From Phoronis australis (lineage: Eukaryota; Phoronida; Phoronidae): 64,000 bases of DNA. This document shows, piece after piece, positions 1 through 12,219 of this stretch. The stretch spans positions 575,337 through 639,336 of the forward strand of contig NMRA01000220.1 of the NCBI GenBank assembly GCA_002633005.1. The letters run 5' to 3'. The position numbers and the translations under genes were made by a program. Positions within the stretch are counted from its first letter, which is position 1. Every line of letters starts with the position of its first letter. The notes under the pieces were generated by a model, which was given only the letters and a program-made list of their open reading frames with translations, was not told where the DNA came from and ran no database searches.

Positions 1-2085
1 TTTTTTCTGAAAGTAGAAAACATGTAGCATTTGTCTGACTTCCTACGAATGTGCGACAACTTGAGTCACATAATCAGCAGAGCTTGTATTATTTCTCCTC
101 AGAAATTGATTTCACTTATTGCTTATTCTTTGTATTATATTTGAGCGACTTTGACAAACAAATCTGCACTTGACACGCGAGACCCTAACGTTCGGATCTG
201 AAGAATCCGACTAAAGAATGCGAGGGACACCAGAGTCAAAAAGGTATGAAAGTCCCGGAAGTTGGTGTTTTCAGCTACATGTTTGCACTGGAGTGCAGCC
301 ATCGTCATTTCAATAGGACGCATTTGATTTTGAAAAGCGAGATGGTAAACCCTTCAGAGTCTTCCTGGAGCCTGTCTATTCCTGGATATGGTTTTAAACC
401 AGACCAGAGGTTCACTAATAATGATAAGCAGCAATCTGGTATTATGAAACCTGGGTTGCGTTCCTCAGAAGCAAAACACTAGGAAGAAAAACTAATGTGA
501 TCACATGCTTCGACTCTAAAGCTACATCTCCGGAAGCGTGAAAGATTTTACTGTTCGAATTTGTTATCTCTACACCATTCCGAGGATAAATTATTTTCAT
601 AGGTTTCCGCAGTGTCGAAGACAGCGTATTTTTTAGGAAAAGACAATCAGTTCTATATACACAATCCTTTATAATTGTCTTGGTGGAAGATCGAATGTTT
701 GAGCAAGCTCAATTTCCCTTTCCAGACTACATGTACAATTATCTGCTACGGGTCATTCGGTGCTCATTGTGTTATAGTTGTTCCCTTTAAATTAGTTTGG
801 ACCGGTATGTTCCACACATGTATACATGTACATCGAATATATAATGTAGATATAAGTATTTCAGTAGCATTCTGTTAGTGAGCAGTTCCGGAGTTTGTGG
901 CTGGCCTTACCCAGGTTGTTTTTGTCACTGTCATGCCTGGTCACTAACATGCGCTTAATCATATGGAATCGATTATTGTTGTACCTCAAATGTTTGAGTT
1001 GATTCAGCTTTGGTATCCTGCTTTGGAATTCTGTCAAACCCTTTCTTGGAGGCTACTTTTGTCACGGGTCATTAGGTGGTCCGTGCAAAATGTTTTGTTT
1101 GTCACAGTCAATAATAGTGACAAGTTGACAAGTGGCATGCACTGAACCACATGGAACTACTTCTTGTCGTTAATAGAATATTTCAGGTAACTAAATTGTT
1201 GTGTATTATATTATTTTTGGAATTTTTTGGCGGGTCCTTTACCGAGTGCAACTTTCCGTCAATGGTCATGCTGTGTTCATTGTGGTAGGTTTACTCATTT
1301 ACAATCAGTTTCAGCCGGTTTCTTGATTATCTAACCAGCTCACATTTTCAGCAACATCCATTGGGTAATCTCTGGCTTTCTAGCTGTCCCAACTCAGTGG
1401 CTGTTTTATCTTGACCGATTAGTGACCAGTGGCATGAAATAAGTCTTGTGGAACCTTTTGAGATTCTAGCAGGCCCTTTGCAGACAACACGTCTTCTGTC
1501 ATGGCTGATGAGATGCACAGTGTGAGACGATTGTTCATTTTAGATCACTTTGGAGTGTTTCTCGAATATCTCATCCAGAAGGTTAACAAATGAAACACTC
1601 TTTTAAAACCACTTTCAGCGGATGTTTACTCTGGTATGAAATTTTATTCTACATTTCATCCTCATGCTTTTCGTAATCCAGCGAAAGGGACTCCAAGTTG
1701 TGTTTTTAAAACAGTCAACCTCCATGATTGCTTCAATCAAAGCCACTTTGTGGCTAGTGCTTTTTTATACTCGCAATCTCTCTCCTTTGGACAAAATTCC
1801 ATAAATTATTTACAATCGACATACAAGTACTGAGGTCAACGAAAAAACGTAAAGGTTACTTGTGACGCCAAAAAATTACCAATTTGGACCAACTTTTTAA
1901 CACTGTAGCCCAGAAATGGCCGACTCGATTCAAATGAAACCTTCGCATAGTGTGTTTTATACAAAGCTTTCTAAAATGTTTAAAAATGTTCCATTTTTGT
2001 ATTAGAGGCAATCCAAAAATAAGACTTATGTGATGTTTATTAAATCCATTAGCTACACACGGAGCAAAAACGAAACGATAATTTA
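1..2085. other. No gene seen; one diverged repeat
   Basis: AT-rich sequence downstream of the lectin gene. The only structure I see is at about 1860-2010. This part resembles 18015-18190: both contain GATTCA.ATGAAAC.TTC and a TTTAAAATG..CCATTTTTG run. No open frame looks coding. Confidence 0.4.
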
Positions 2086-3672
2086 AAACAAGAGTAACGA
2101 TGAGCGTTCAAATGCGCCCACGAATGCACTGCGAATGGTGTGGTTTTAGGGTTATTTATTTGTATCATAAAAACGGCCACTAGATGGCGCAAAAACATAC
2201 AATCCATCTAAAAACAAGAACATGCCATATTTAATAAAAATCTGTCAAGGAACTTCGGAGAAACGAAGGAAAACAGATTAAAATGAAATTGCCAACAGTG
2301 GGCACAGTGTCCCTTGAATCCGCCTGAAAGTCATCGTTTGTTGTTATCTTCATATAAATACACTTAATTTAGTAAAGATCCTGTAGTGGGTTTAGGAGAT
2401 ACAACTATGGGCGGATAACAAAACTACCACTAGTAGGTGCCACAGTAGTCAGTCCACCATCATCAAAGGTAGTCTTCACACTGAGAACATATATGTCAAT
2501 TTTCAAATGATTTGGTTGATACAGGGGTCGACGCCAAAAACAAGATTTGAAAACAGCAAAAATGGCCACTAGGTGGCGAAAAATAACTCAATTCCATCCA
2601 AAAACAGAAAGATACCGGCATCACACCAATAGATGCCTATATTTAAAATTTGATGAAAATCTGTTGAGGACCTTTGAAGAAAACAGTAAAAATGGCCACT
2701 AGGTGGCGAAAACTACGTCGAATCCTTCCGAAAACGAATGGATAGCGTTATCTTACTAATAGGTAGCTACTTATTAAATTTCATGAAAATCCGTTCAGGA
2801 CGTTTGAAGATACAAAGGTAAGCGTAAAAAACTAAAATTGCCACTAGGGGGCACACTGGTAGTCGGATCCGTCCAAAAGTTTGCTCATGCCGTCTCATTT
2901 ATGAATGAAATACGTGTGCTAAATTTCATGAACGTATGTCAAAGGGTTTTGGAGATAGAGCAGCCGGGAAGGACGCCGGACGGACGCCGCACAGCAGATC
3001 TGTCCGAAAGTCGTCGTCATCCGTAGTCAACATCACATAAATACACTTCCTAAATTAAGTAAAGATCCTGCGAACGGTTTAGGAGATACAGCCATAGGCG
3101 CAAAAAAAACTGCCACGAGGAGGCGCCACAGTAGTCGGAATCGTCGGAAAATCATTGTCAACCGTCCTCTTTATAGTAAGCACATACATGCCAATTTTCA
3201 CAATCATCCTTTGAGCGTTTTGGTTGATAGAGGAGTGCACGCAAAAAAAAAACTCGAAAACAGTAAAAATGGCCACTAGGTGGCGCAAACTACGTCGAAT
3301 CCATCCGAAAATTTGAGGATAGCGTAACTCACTAATAGGTGCCTACATATTAAATTTCATGAAACTCCGTTAAGGACTTTTGAAGAAACAAAGGAAAACG
3401 TAAAAAAATAAAATTGCCACTAGGGGGCACACCTGTAGTCGGATCCATCCAAAAGTCGTCGTCGTCCGTTGTTAACATCAAATTTCGTAAAGATCCTGCG
3501 AACGGTTTAGGAGATACAGCCCTAGGCGCAAAAAACTGCCACTAGAAGGCGCCACAGAAGTCAAAATTGTCGGAAAATCATCGCCAACTGACCTCTTTAT
3601 AGTAAGCACATGCATGTACATGCCAATTTTCACAATCGTCCTTTGAACGGTTTGGTTGATAGAGAGGTGGAC
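2086..3672 (+). repeat. CTCF-motif repeat family, copy 1 (3' end cut off)
   Basis: Begins AAACAAGAGTAACGATGAGC and continues ATGCGCCCACGAATGC, as in the copies at 16401, 44216 and 63748. The body is a tandem series of modules with the cores CCACTAGGTGGCG, CCACTAGGGGGCAC and CCACGAGGAGGCGC at 2177, 2566, 2696, 2841, 3113, 3273, 3417 and 3539. A short GC-rich CGGACG stretch lies near 2970. The copy stops at 3672, where the inverted-repeat element at 3673-3867 starts, and it lacks the terminal hairpin. Confidence 0.75.
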
Positions 3673-3867
3673 ACATCAACTAAAAACAGCAACATTCAGC
3701 GAAGAGGCTCTTGACAGTAATTTACGAATATGTCGTCCTACCTCGCATGAGCATGTGAAAAAGCAGGGTTGTCTGTGGCCTCTTGAAAGTTTGATCTATT
3801 TTTGCTGTACCCAATCAGCGTGCTCATAGAGTAACATATAAATAAAGTTGCTGTTTTTAGTTGATGT
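3673..3867. mobile_element. MITE-like element with 21-bp perfect inverted repeats
   Basis: ACATCAACTAAAAACAGCAA (3673-3692, plus C at 3693) is the exact reverse complement of 3847-3867. The 195-bp element has no coding capacity and interrupts the CTCF-motif repeat just after its GTGGACAC. Confidence 0.65.
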
Positions 3868-4928
3868 AAGCGCTCTGAAGATGTCGCGAGGGGCCTTATG
3901 AGCATGCGCATTAGACGAAACTGATATGAGGCCTTCTTGCTTTTCGCTTTGTCGTGAATGTTGACGATTGAACTAGGAAGACCTGGAGGTATTTATGATA
4001 TTTATTGGTTTTGATGTCAACAAATGGAAGCAATGAACGTGTTGCTGTCGCAGATAAAATGTTTGAGTTAAATTACTCTCAGATTTGACGTGCTTGGGTT
4101 ATTCCGGAAGTAGCCGGCAGACGGCCATATTGAATGTCAGTTGTGTACCTTTCTCTTTATTATGTTATATTGTAGAGGGCTACTTAAAGGTGCCTGTGGT
4201 CTAACGGAAACCGCACTTGAGAAAATACAAACTCAGGAAAAAACATGGCGGAATAAACCCCTAAAGTTCCAAGACGGAACAACTCGTATAGACAACTGTA
4301 GCACTCAGCAAAACTAGTTCACAAAATAGAAATATGCATACCACAAGAAATACGTAAACATAGTAATTGACTACCAAAAGCACAATGGTTGCAACGTAAC
4401 AGCATGTCTAGGTCTGCATAATAATAGTCCAGTCTGCAGATGACAAAACGCAAACTAAAAATGCACAGCTATCCAAAAATCGGTATCTAACGTTGAACGA
4501 TAACCAAATGTATACTTACAGCGTTTGCCTCAAAAACAGTCTGGTAATCAACAAACGATACATATAACAACTCAGGAGAGAATAAGGCAACTGGTGCTTG
4601 TTCGGACGTTTAAATACTCCGCGAAAACCTAGAAAGCTGATTGGCCCAGACAGAATCTCAACTTACATAACCAATGGAAATAATACCACCGAAAGGGGGG
4701 TTGCTAAAATCATGACTTAACCCCGAGACAACGCCCTAAAAATATAACTGAGGCACTAGGAGATTGAGAACGCCATCTCTAGGAAAATTTGAAAACTATA
4801 TATATGCACTGCCTGCATTAACACTGTCTATATGAGTATTCAAATAAAATTCAAACCACCAGTGTATAGGACTAAAAGCATTTAAAAACGCGTTACATCG
4901 TTCCATAGATCATTAATGGCGACTACAT
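3868..4928. other. Intergenic, no gene seen
   Basis: No coding-like frame, tRNA or clear repeat was recognised. A poly-A-rich, CAACTCAGGA-containing stretch at 4190-4620 may be an old repeat but has no second copy in the window. Confidence 0.3.
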
Positions 4929-5092
4929 ATAGATTATTACATGGCGAAGTCATTATCCCCCGTTATCTAGAGCCCGAGTGGATTTTGGAGAATTATCGCC
5001 CAAGGGGCATTATCCCCGAGAGTGATAATTCTGAAAAATCCACGAGGGCTCTAGATAAGGGGGATAACGACTGGGACCATGTAAGAATCTAT
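4929..5092. mobile_element. Fold-back (palindromic) element
   Basis: The left arm TAGATTATTACATGG, GTCATTATCCCCCGTTATCT, AGAGCCCGAGTGGATTTT pairs with the right arm AAAATCCACGAGGGCTCT, AGATAAGGGGGATAACGAC, CCATGTAAGAATCTA. Arms are about 70 bp and the loop about 25 bp, which itself contains AATTATC/GATAATT. An 82-codon plus-strand frame runs through it but is explained by the palindrome. Flanks are TA-rich (TATA), as for many fold-back MITEs. Confidence 0.65.
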
Positions 5093-5390
5093 TTATACCA
5101 CATACTGAACGAGAAACATTGCAATGAATCGATTTACCTTTCTCGACTCTCCGCGGCTTTGTAACTACATTCTATGTCAGAGGCCGGGGTCGGAGGTCGT
5201 GACCTTTTAAGAAAAGCCGAGCTATTTTTGTCAAATAATGCTTTCACTCTAAACCAATTGAAAAAAAAAAACAAAATCTGCGTAACATGGAATATTTCAC
5301 TAAGTCAGACGGCAGCAATATAACTCATATACACGCTCACCAATGGTCTCTTTCCAATAGAACGCCCTTTCCTCCATGCTCCTAAATCAT

Positions 5391-5396
5391 TTTATT
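5391..5396 (-). terminator. Polyadenylation signal AATAAA of the lectin mosaic gene
   Basis: On the minus strand AATAAA lies about 38 bases downstream of the TGA stop, a normal distance for a short 3' UTR. Cleavage is therefore expected near 5370-5380. Confidence 0.6.
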
Positions 5397-5433
5397 ACCC
5401 CATTCATTCAGTCGTAGTCCTCAAATGGTTAAG

Positions 5434-6353
5434 TCAAACAAAGTGGTTGACGATCTTCGAAGTAAAGGACGTGTATGTTCCAAATGGGGTGATAGCGTCG
5501 ATGGTTGTCGTGTAATTCATGCGAAACCTGTAGATGTGGGTTGGAATCTGATAATTTGTGTTAATGGTGTCCACTCTGTTCACAATGTCGACAGTCCCGA
5601 CCTCCGCACCCAATGAAAACATATAGCGCAGATCACCTGGTCCCGTGTAGTTAAACAAATTGAGCCAGTCGATGTAAAACGTCATTGTTATGTTATTCCG
5701 ATGCAATGTGGGCTTCATGCCTGTTATCAATGGGGACCCGAAAAAGACCGAAACTGTAGTAGAGATTGGAGTGCTCTCTACCCCACCCATGTTTACGGCA
5801 TTCACTGAAACTTTGTAACTCCTAAAGAAATGCTCCTTCTCACATCGTTGTACGGGGGACGTGTCATTACTTGTGTTTGACATCTTGATGAGCGGCAACA
5901 TTACACACTCTTCACCTAGCCAATAGCTTTCATTAAAAGGAGGCAAATTGAAAATGAAGCGTGTGTGTTTTGCCAGTTTAAATGTATCGATAAGCGCTGT
6001 CACATTATACTCATCCACTACTATGACATGGTATTTGTGAATGCCGGCCTTGTCCTGAAATCCTGTGATTGTTAAGTCCAAAATAGAAGCGCTTGACTGG
6101 TAACCAGTCTCTGCATAGAAAAAAGTTGACGAATAAGGTTTCACGGTTACGGATGCCGAACTTTCCTCTGGCGGGTGAAGTACGATAAGAAGAGGATCAC
6201 CGAAGGTCGTGGATTCCAGGTGGGCGTGGCTGATGCATCGAAGGGTTGGGAAGATTTTGGCGCCGTGAGAAAGAGATAAGGCGGCGGCTTTACTTTCGCT
6301 GGTAGTGTCAGTAGGGGTCCACTTCAGAACGCCCGTGTCACCTTGTACTTGAC
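5434..6353 (-). CDS. Exon 23: terminal coding exon
   Basis: A 920-bp exon starts GQVQGDTGVLKWTPTDTTSE and ends FTSKIVNHFV-stop (TGA at 5434-5436). FN3-like strands continue (YKVSVNAVNMGGVEST, MTFYIDWLNLFNYTGPG, FSLGAEVGTVD). There is no transmembrane helix or GPI-type hydrophobic tail at the C terminus, so the product looks secreted. Acceptor ATTGTCTTAG. A polyadenylation signal follows about 38 bp after the stop. Confidence 0.86.
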
Positions 6354-6657
6354 CTAAGACAATGTATGGAACAAATGTTTTTGAGTTTCCTTAATAAATC
6401 GTGTTCAACCAGAGAGAAGCAACATCAAAATGATCGTGGAAGTTAGGGACAGCGCACTCAGAAGTGAGAAGCTAGTAAAACGTCAGGCTTTAAAAGACAT
6501 GATCGGTGATAAAAAATGTTCTATCTAGTCATTGATCTCGACTTTTGATATTTACTTCAAAGCGAATTTAAAATTGAAAAAATACTAAATTATCATATAG
6601 TGTTGCAGACGAATCAACTGAAATGTTTATAGTCCCGAAAAATAAATAGTCACTTAC

Positions 6658-7962
6658 CCAAAGACCAATAACACCTTTCAATGCCACTTTCTGCCTTTGC
6701 GGTCCACTTAGCCGTGACGTCAACAGATTTCGAATTGTTGACACCGAAAGACATTGTTACATTAGATATGATGGGTGCTAACCAGTCAATCACTTTTGCT
6801 GCCGAAATTGTGGTCGTCTGTTCACCAGCTTCGTTGACCGAGAGCACAGACGCGTAAACAGGAAGACCGTGTTTTACAGGCAGATCGTAGTAGATTTTGG
6901 ATTGCCTGCGACCGACGTTTTCGATGGAAGCGAGTTGGAGACCGCCAGATGTTGATCCAAGTCCGATCCTAGTGTAACGAATTCTGCTTTCAAAGTCAGT
7001 CAATGTCCAATGCACAACCAATCCTGTCAAACCAATCTGACGAATGGTAACGGATGCATTGGGGTCAATTGGCGACACTTTAGTAACTTTCCGCAAGCTA
7101 ATTTTTATCAGCTTGATTTCTGAATTTTCAGAAAGGCTAAGTTCATTTAGCCCTTCTTCAACAGGAATGTCAACTAGAAATCTGCAGACAAATAAATGGT
7201 CTGTCAGGTCCATCAGCAATGTATGGTCACCAATTCCGATGTTGGAATATAACTGGCTGCATGGTGGAGAGACTTCTACGAGAAATTGATAGAGAGAAAA
7301 GGAAGGAATGGAGACAGTCTGTGACACTTTGCCGGTCAGCCTCAAATTACTTCCAGCACTAAAGGAAGTGTTTCCAACAACGGTCCAAGAGTTTCTGTAT
7401 ATTTCCTCGCTGATGTTGGAGAAATCACCGTTTGTGACCAGATCCGGTCCTAGAGTTGATGGTGTGTATGCTATGGGTGGCGTGCCATCAAAGGTAAACG
7501 GCGGTGAAGCAGCAATGACATATTTCTCAGACGCATCGATGGCTTTCACAATTATGTGATACGTTGAACCGTGAGTTAATGACGTTACTGGGTGCTTCAC
7601 GTGGTTAAGAGTGCCTACGTTTACAAAACCTTTGACATCGGACCGATTTGGACTGCTGCCAATGCCCCAGTGATACTCTTTAATAAATGAATGTCTATCG
7701 CTAAAGCCGATCCAACTGATGTCCAAGGTTTCTTGTTTGGACATAAATCGGTGATTATGTTTCCACCTTCCATTGAATACAGTCCCAGGCAAGGGTGGCT
7801 CGTTGTCAATGACTACACCATCAGAGGTCTTGTTTGACGCCAAACCCACCCCATTGACAGCACGAACTGTGACATAATACTTTGTTCCGATGGGGATGTT
7901 CAGCCCGGTCTTAATAAACTTTGTCGCCATCCCCACATTTTCAAACTCTACAATTTCGTTGC
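6658..7962 (-). CDS. Exon 22: multi-repeat FN3-like exon
   Basis: A 1305-bp exon reads YYVTVRAVNGVGLASNKTSD, GVVIDNEPPLPGTV, LDISWIGFSDRHSFIKEYHW, GIGSSPNRSDVKGFVNVG, YHIIVKAIDASEKY, LVTNGDFSN (a separate jelly-roll-like stretch), VVHWTLTDFESRIRYTRIGL and CYWSLG. The NGDFSN to LSLSE stretch looks like a carbohydrate-binding-module-like insertion. Acceptor CTTTTCCAG, donor GTAAGT. Confidence 0.87.
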
Positions 7963-9245
7963 CTGGAAAAGGAAACATCAAGAATTGATACTTTAGCAAT
8001 GATTTTTGATGTCCTACTTTTTCCTCGCAAAAATGCAAATCGTTCATTAATCATGACAGCTTCACATTCTTTTATGTAGACTTCTTAGTGTTCGTAATGT
8101 CAGCAAAGACAGCTCGAGAAGGGGAGAAAACTTGTTATCTCGCGAGATTTACAAAAAGTTGCAATTCAGTCAAGCGACCTAAATATGGCACGTTTTGGCA
8201 CATTTTGCGTTTTAATTGGAAATGATACGGATTGTTGTAAATTCTTTGCTGAAATGACAGGACGTAGCTGTATATGTTAATAAAAACAAAGAAGAAATTA
8301 AACCGGCCATTTCACCGAAACATGTCAAGCCGGATTAAATTCGTCGTTGTTTTTTATTGAAATAAAGAGTTAAGTTACTTTTACGCATTAATTTTGTTCA
8401 GTTGCTAAATCTTGTCACCGACAGCCATATTTATGTTCAGACTGACCTTTAAAAACACAACTGGTAAACCTTCAGAGAACCTAAATATCAAACACTATGT
8501 TTCTGCATACGCCAGGGACTGCGGAAAACTTATTATCCGTGTTATGAACGCGGAAACCTTGTCGCCAAATTGCAGTTCATGTGTTTAAAGATATTTACTG
8601 CTAGACCACAAGTCTGTTCGCAACGAAATTATCCATAAAATGTAATCTGAAGACAACACAAGGTGTTTCGATTAATCAGTTCGGACGACTAACTCACGCG
8701 AAATCACACTGCAATATCTCCTTGGCTTGTTGACGTGACACATATCCACGTGCACGACCGGGTCTCGACTTGCGTTTTAAAACAAATGAAAAAATGAAAC
8801 TGTGGAGGATTCCCAGTTCTTTGAGATGATTTCATTGTGGAGAAAGTTTACTTTTTCAACTTTTATAACCAACTTATGGGATTGTCTATTTTGCACCCTA
8901 TCTTGATGAAATAGAAACAAGGCAACGCTATAAAAAGACAGCAAAATAAAAAGAGAGATAGTGCCAGAAATTGAATGCATAAAAGCGGAACAAAAATTGA
9001 TGTCATTTATTTGTCAGATTATGATTCAAGTAAAAATTATAAAGAGGTCCGTTATATATTTAGGTACAATATGTGTATTTGTTTAACTAAGCTCTCCTAG
9101 TGCAAGCAAAATCAGCAGCGTGAAGTACACTTTCGTTGTGAGATGTGAGTGTATAAACATGTATTAGTAAAGTGACGTTAACCAGAAAAGATCAACAACC
9201 GCATGGTTCGTCACCTCGAGTTGTGTAGAAAAAAAGTGCACCCAC
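7963..9245. other. Intron 21-22, no feature seen
   Basis: Intron between exons 21 and 22 of the lectin mosaic gene. It is AT-rich, and I see no repeat copy, RNA gene or coding-like frame. Confidence 0.4.
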
Positions 9246-10804
9246 CTTCCATAGTCGTGCCCACCATGATTTCATAGTGGTCAATACCACTGTCTGGGTC
9301 CCTAAACGTGTAATCCCAGCGAGCGTAAACTGCAGTAGCTACCGATGTATAATCAATGTCCACCATTTCTAACGTAGAAGAAGTGTCCAGAACAGCATAA
9401 CCTCTCGATATCGTCGGGGGAGTGTGATCTACTCGAACGCCGTCCGATTCTACTTCAGAATAATGACTGGCATTCCACCAATAACGAATGTACAAGGAGT
9501 ACTCCCGACCTTTCTTAAGCTGTTTGTTGTACGGCAAACAAGACACAGCTGAAGTTATCAATCCGTTGTCGAATATAAACTTTTCAGTAAGTTTATCAAA
9601 TAATCCATCCCCGATAGTACTGTTTTTCCTACCGAAGCCCCATTCATAACGGAAAACTCCATTGTATGACGACCATGATCCCGCAAGACACTTATCAGAG
9701 GCCGTATACGCTTGGTTACTGTTAATATCAAGGCCATCGACAATTTTAAGGGCTCCAGGAGGCGCGACAACTGAACAGGGCTTCTGACTGGGACCGTGTC
9801 GGCAACCGTAAAAGGTGCCGCCATACTCGCCACACGAACATACTTTCTCACAGCCGAACACAGCACAAGAATGCCGTTGAACAAAGAGATGATTGGGAGC
9901 GACAACTTCGACCGACGTCTGTCCAACGTCAGATTTCAAGCCAACACCATTCTCAGCATATATAGTTATATAAACGATGTCACCAACATTTAACGTCTTC
10001 AGTAGGGTAAAGGTATGTCTCTGTGTTTCTGAATTCGTGTCGTGGGAAACATCTGTCGGAGCCAAGATATCCCAGGAATGGTAAGTGCTTCCAAAAGCCA
10101 CAACATACTTAGATAATCCAGACTGCCCATCATAAAACTTTTCCCATTCTAGGGACGCCGTAGTTCTGCCACTTCCGTATGTAAGAGTATGCTTGAAGTG
10201 TCCTAAGTGAGGTGGCGTGGAGTCTACCAACAGCGCTTCAGATGTGGCTACGGTACACAAGCCTGCAGCATTACAAGCGTACACGTTTGCCCAGTATAGG
10301 TCACCGTCGGCCATTTGGCGGTTTCCCGCAAATGCAAAGGTAACATAGTTGGCAGAGTCTATTTCGTAATCACTCACTGGATGTTCGCTATCATCATGTG
10401 ATTTTACGCTGACCACGTGACGTACAACGGGGCTTTCGACATCCTCGAACTTCCAGTTTAGTCGAACAACTGATCGATCATATTGAGTGCTGTTTTTTCT
10501 TGATAAACCAGAGACAAAGAACGCTGGTACTGTTTTCACGGTCGGAGCAGTGTTGTCTATGACAAAATGATTGGATGAAACAATGGTGGACAACTCTGCA
10601 TTATTTGTTGCCTTAAGTTTAACGTACAACTTCTTATGTGGTGTTAAAGACAATCTCCCTCGGTGTACCTCTTGAGACAGATGAGCACTGGTGTACGGAA
10701 CTTCACTGCAGTCCTCTTTCGAATCTGTGCCAATGCACCACTCGTATTGCTTCAAGAGTGACTGTGGGTCGTGAAATCCAAACCAGCGAATAGTAATAGA
10801 CGAC
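9246..10804 (-). CDS. Exon 21: large multi-repeat FN3-like exon
   Basis: The longest exon, 1559 bp. It reads SSITIRWFGFHDPQSLLKQY, LYVKLKATNNAELS, VIDNTAPTVKTVP, YWANVYACNAAGLC, LLVDSTPPHLGHF, ASLEWEKFYDGQSGLSKYVV, IYAENGVGL, a Cys cluster (HSCAVFGCEKVCSCGEYGG), VDHTPPTISRG and DPDSGIDHYEIMVGTT. About four repeat units lie in one exon, interrupted by a small EGF-like or Cys-knot insert. Acceptor TATGTCTAG, donor GTGGGT. Confidence 0.87.
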
Positions 10805-12219
10805 CTAGACATAATTATAAAGGAATTACATGTACTAATAGTTCTTCCTTCAAACACGCAGAAGACAATCTGACAAGATGCATGGCGTGCGATCATGACT
10901 AAGATCTTGTGTTCAAGTAGACAAGCTAAAGCCTTGTATAACCGGGATTTAACCCAATAAACGACATTTCGAAGACTAATCATGAAATTTGAAAGCCAGT
11001 GTTTAGCATGCAAGGAGCAAGTTTTTCCAATTCTTTTAATTTATGAGTAACGCAATTTCCTACCCCTGAATACGCTCTACTTTAGTTAGTCCTTATTTAG
11101 TTTCTTCTCTGATTGCCGGAGATGTCCCTTCCTGTACGGTTTTGAAAATTAAATAGTAATTTTTCGAAATAGGTGCACCATATTGAAATTCACTATCTCA
11201 CCAGAGGGCGATGAGATAGGTATTCAGCGCCACCTAATGATCCCATGTATTGCGAATGGAAGGTTTCCGCCTACTGGTAAAATAAGCGATTTTACACATT
11301 TTTGGCTAACATAGTGACTGAAAGTGTCCACTGTTGTGCAATGGGGTGCACTAATGGCTCACGGAATTAGACAAAGTTCTTGAAATATTCATGGATGAAT
11401 GACAGCATGCACTCACTGCGAAGAAGAAACTGTGGCTGAGAATTCAGTCGCCGTGACTGATAAAGCGGGAGAATTGATATTTCTGCCGATATCATAAAGG
11501 TAATGCAAATTAGTGAACTACACCTGATATCTAGTATGAAATTCTGTCCTCCGAACCTTGAGTCGGGAGCAAGCGGGAGTCGCTTTCGCGATGCCATAAC
11601 TCTAGACAGAGCCAATACAAAAAGCCCACTATTCTTAACACAATAAATTATTCGATCATATCGCTTTTCCCGTTTTTATCATTTTTATTTTGTCATTTAC
11701 AAGGAACAAACGAGCTTGACATCGTACGCAATGCATCTTGTCAAATTTTCAACATGAAAGTTTATTGAGACTTAGAAGGAAATTTGGTTTACCATCCATA
11801 CAACTATTACAGAAAAACAATTAAATTTCACATGAGTTTCCCACAATACCCACACGATTGTCTAAGTTACTAAGATGAATTCTATCGATTATTTCTCGAC
11901 TGTGAAACAATCGTACTTATCTGCCTTAATTGTCAGTCACTTTCAGGAAGTAGAGGCCTTGTGATGAATTTTTCACGTAAGGTCGTTTTACTTAAAATTA
12001 TACGAAATCCAGTTTTGATCTGTTAATACACAATTATCACTTAAAGCTTAACTTAAATCTTTGGAACAGAACAGAATGTATGCCTGTAACCCAAGTCAAC
12101 CCTAAAAAATGCCGGTGGCAATGCCAAAGACAAAACCAACGTAACGCAAAATGTGGCCATTGTGTTCTTCATCCGATTTAGGGGAAGACAGTTTGGAACT
12201 CCGATAGTAAAAAACTTAC
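10805..12219. other. Intron 20-21; isolated CTCF-like site
   Basis: Mostly featureless intron. At 11201-11210 CCAGAGGGCG is flanked by CTATCTCA and TGAGATAG, an 8-bp inverted repeat. About 18 bp on is GCGCCACCTAATGA (11228-11241), whose complement reads TCATTAGGTGGCGC. Confidence 0.4.

Noticed and set aside
4916-5164. 82-codon plus-strand ORF
   Set aside because: Lies in a fold-back element whose arms mirror each other; no domain similarity.
7044-7559. Plus-strand ORFs opposite lectin exon 22
   Set aside because: Shadows of the minus-strand coding exon, with no independent signature.
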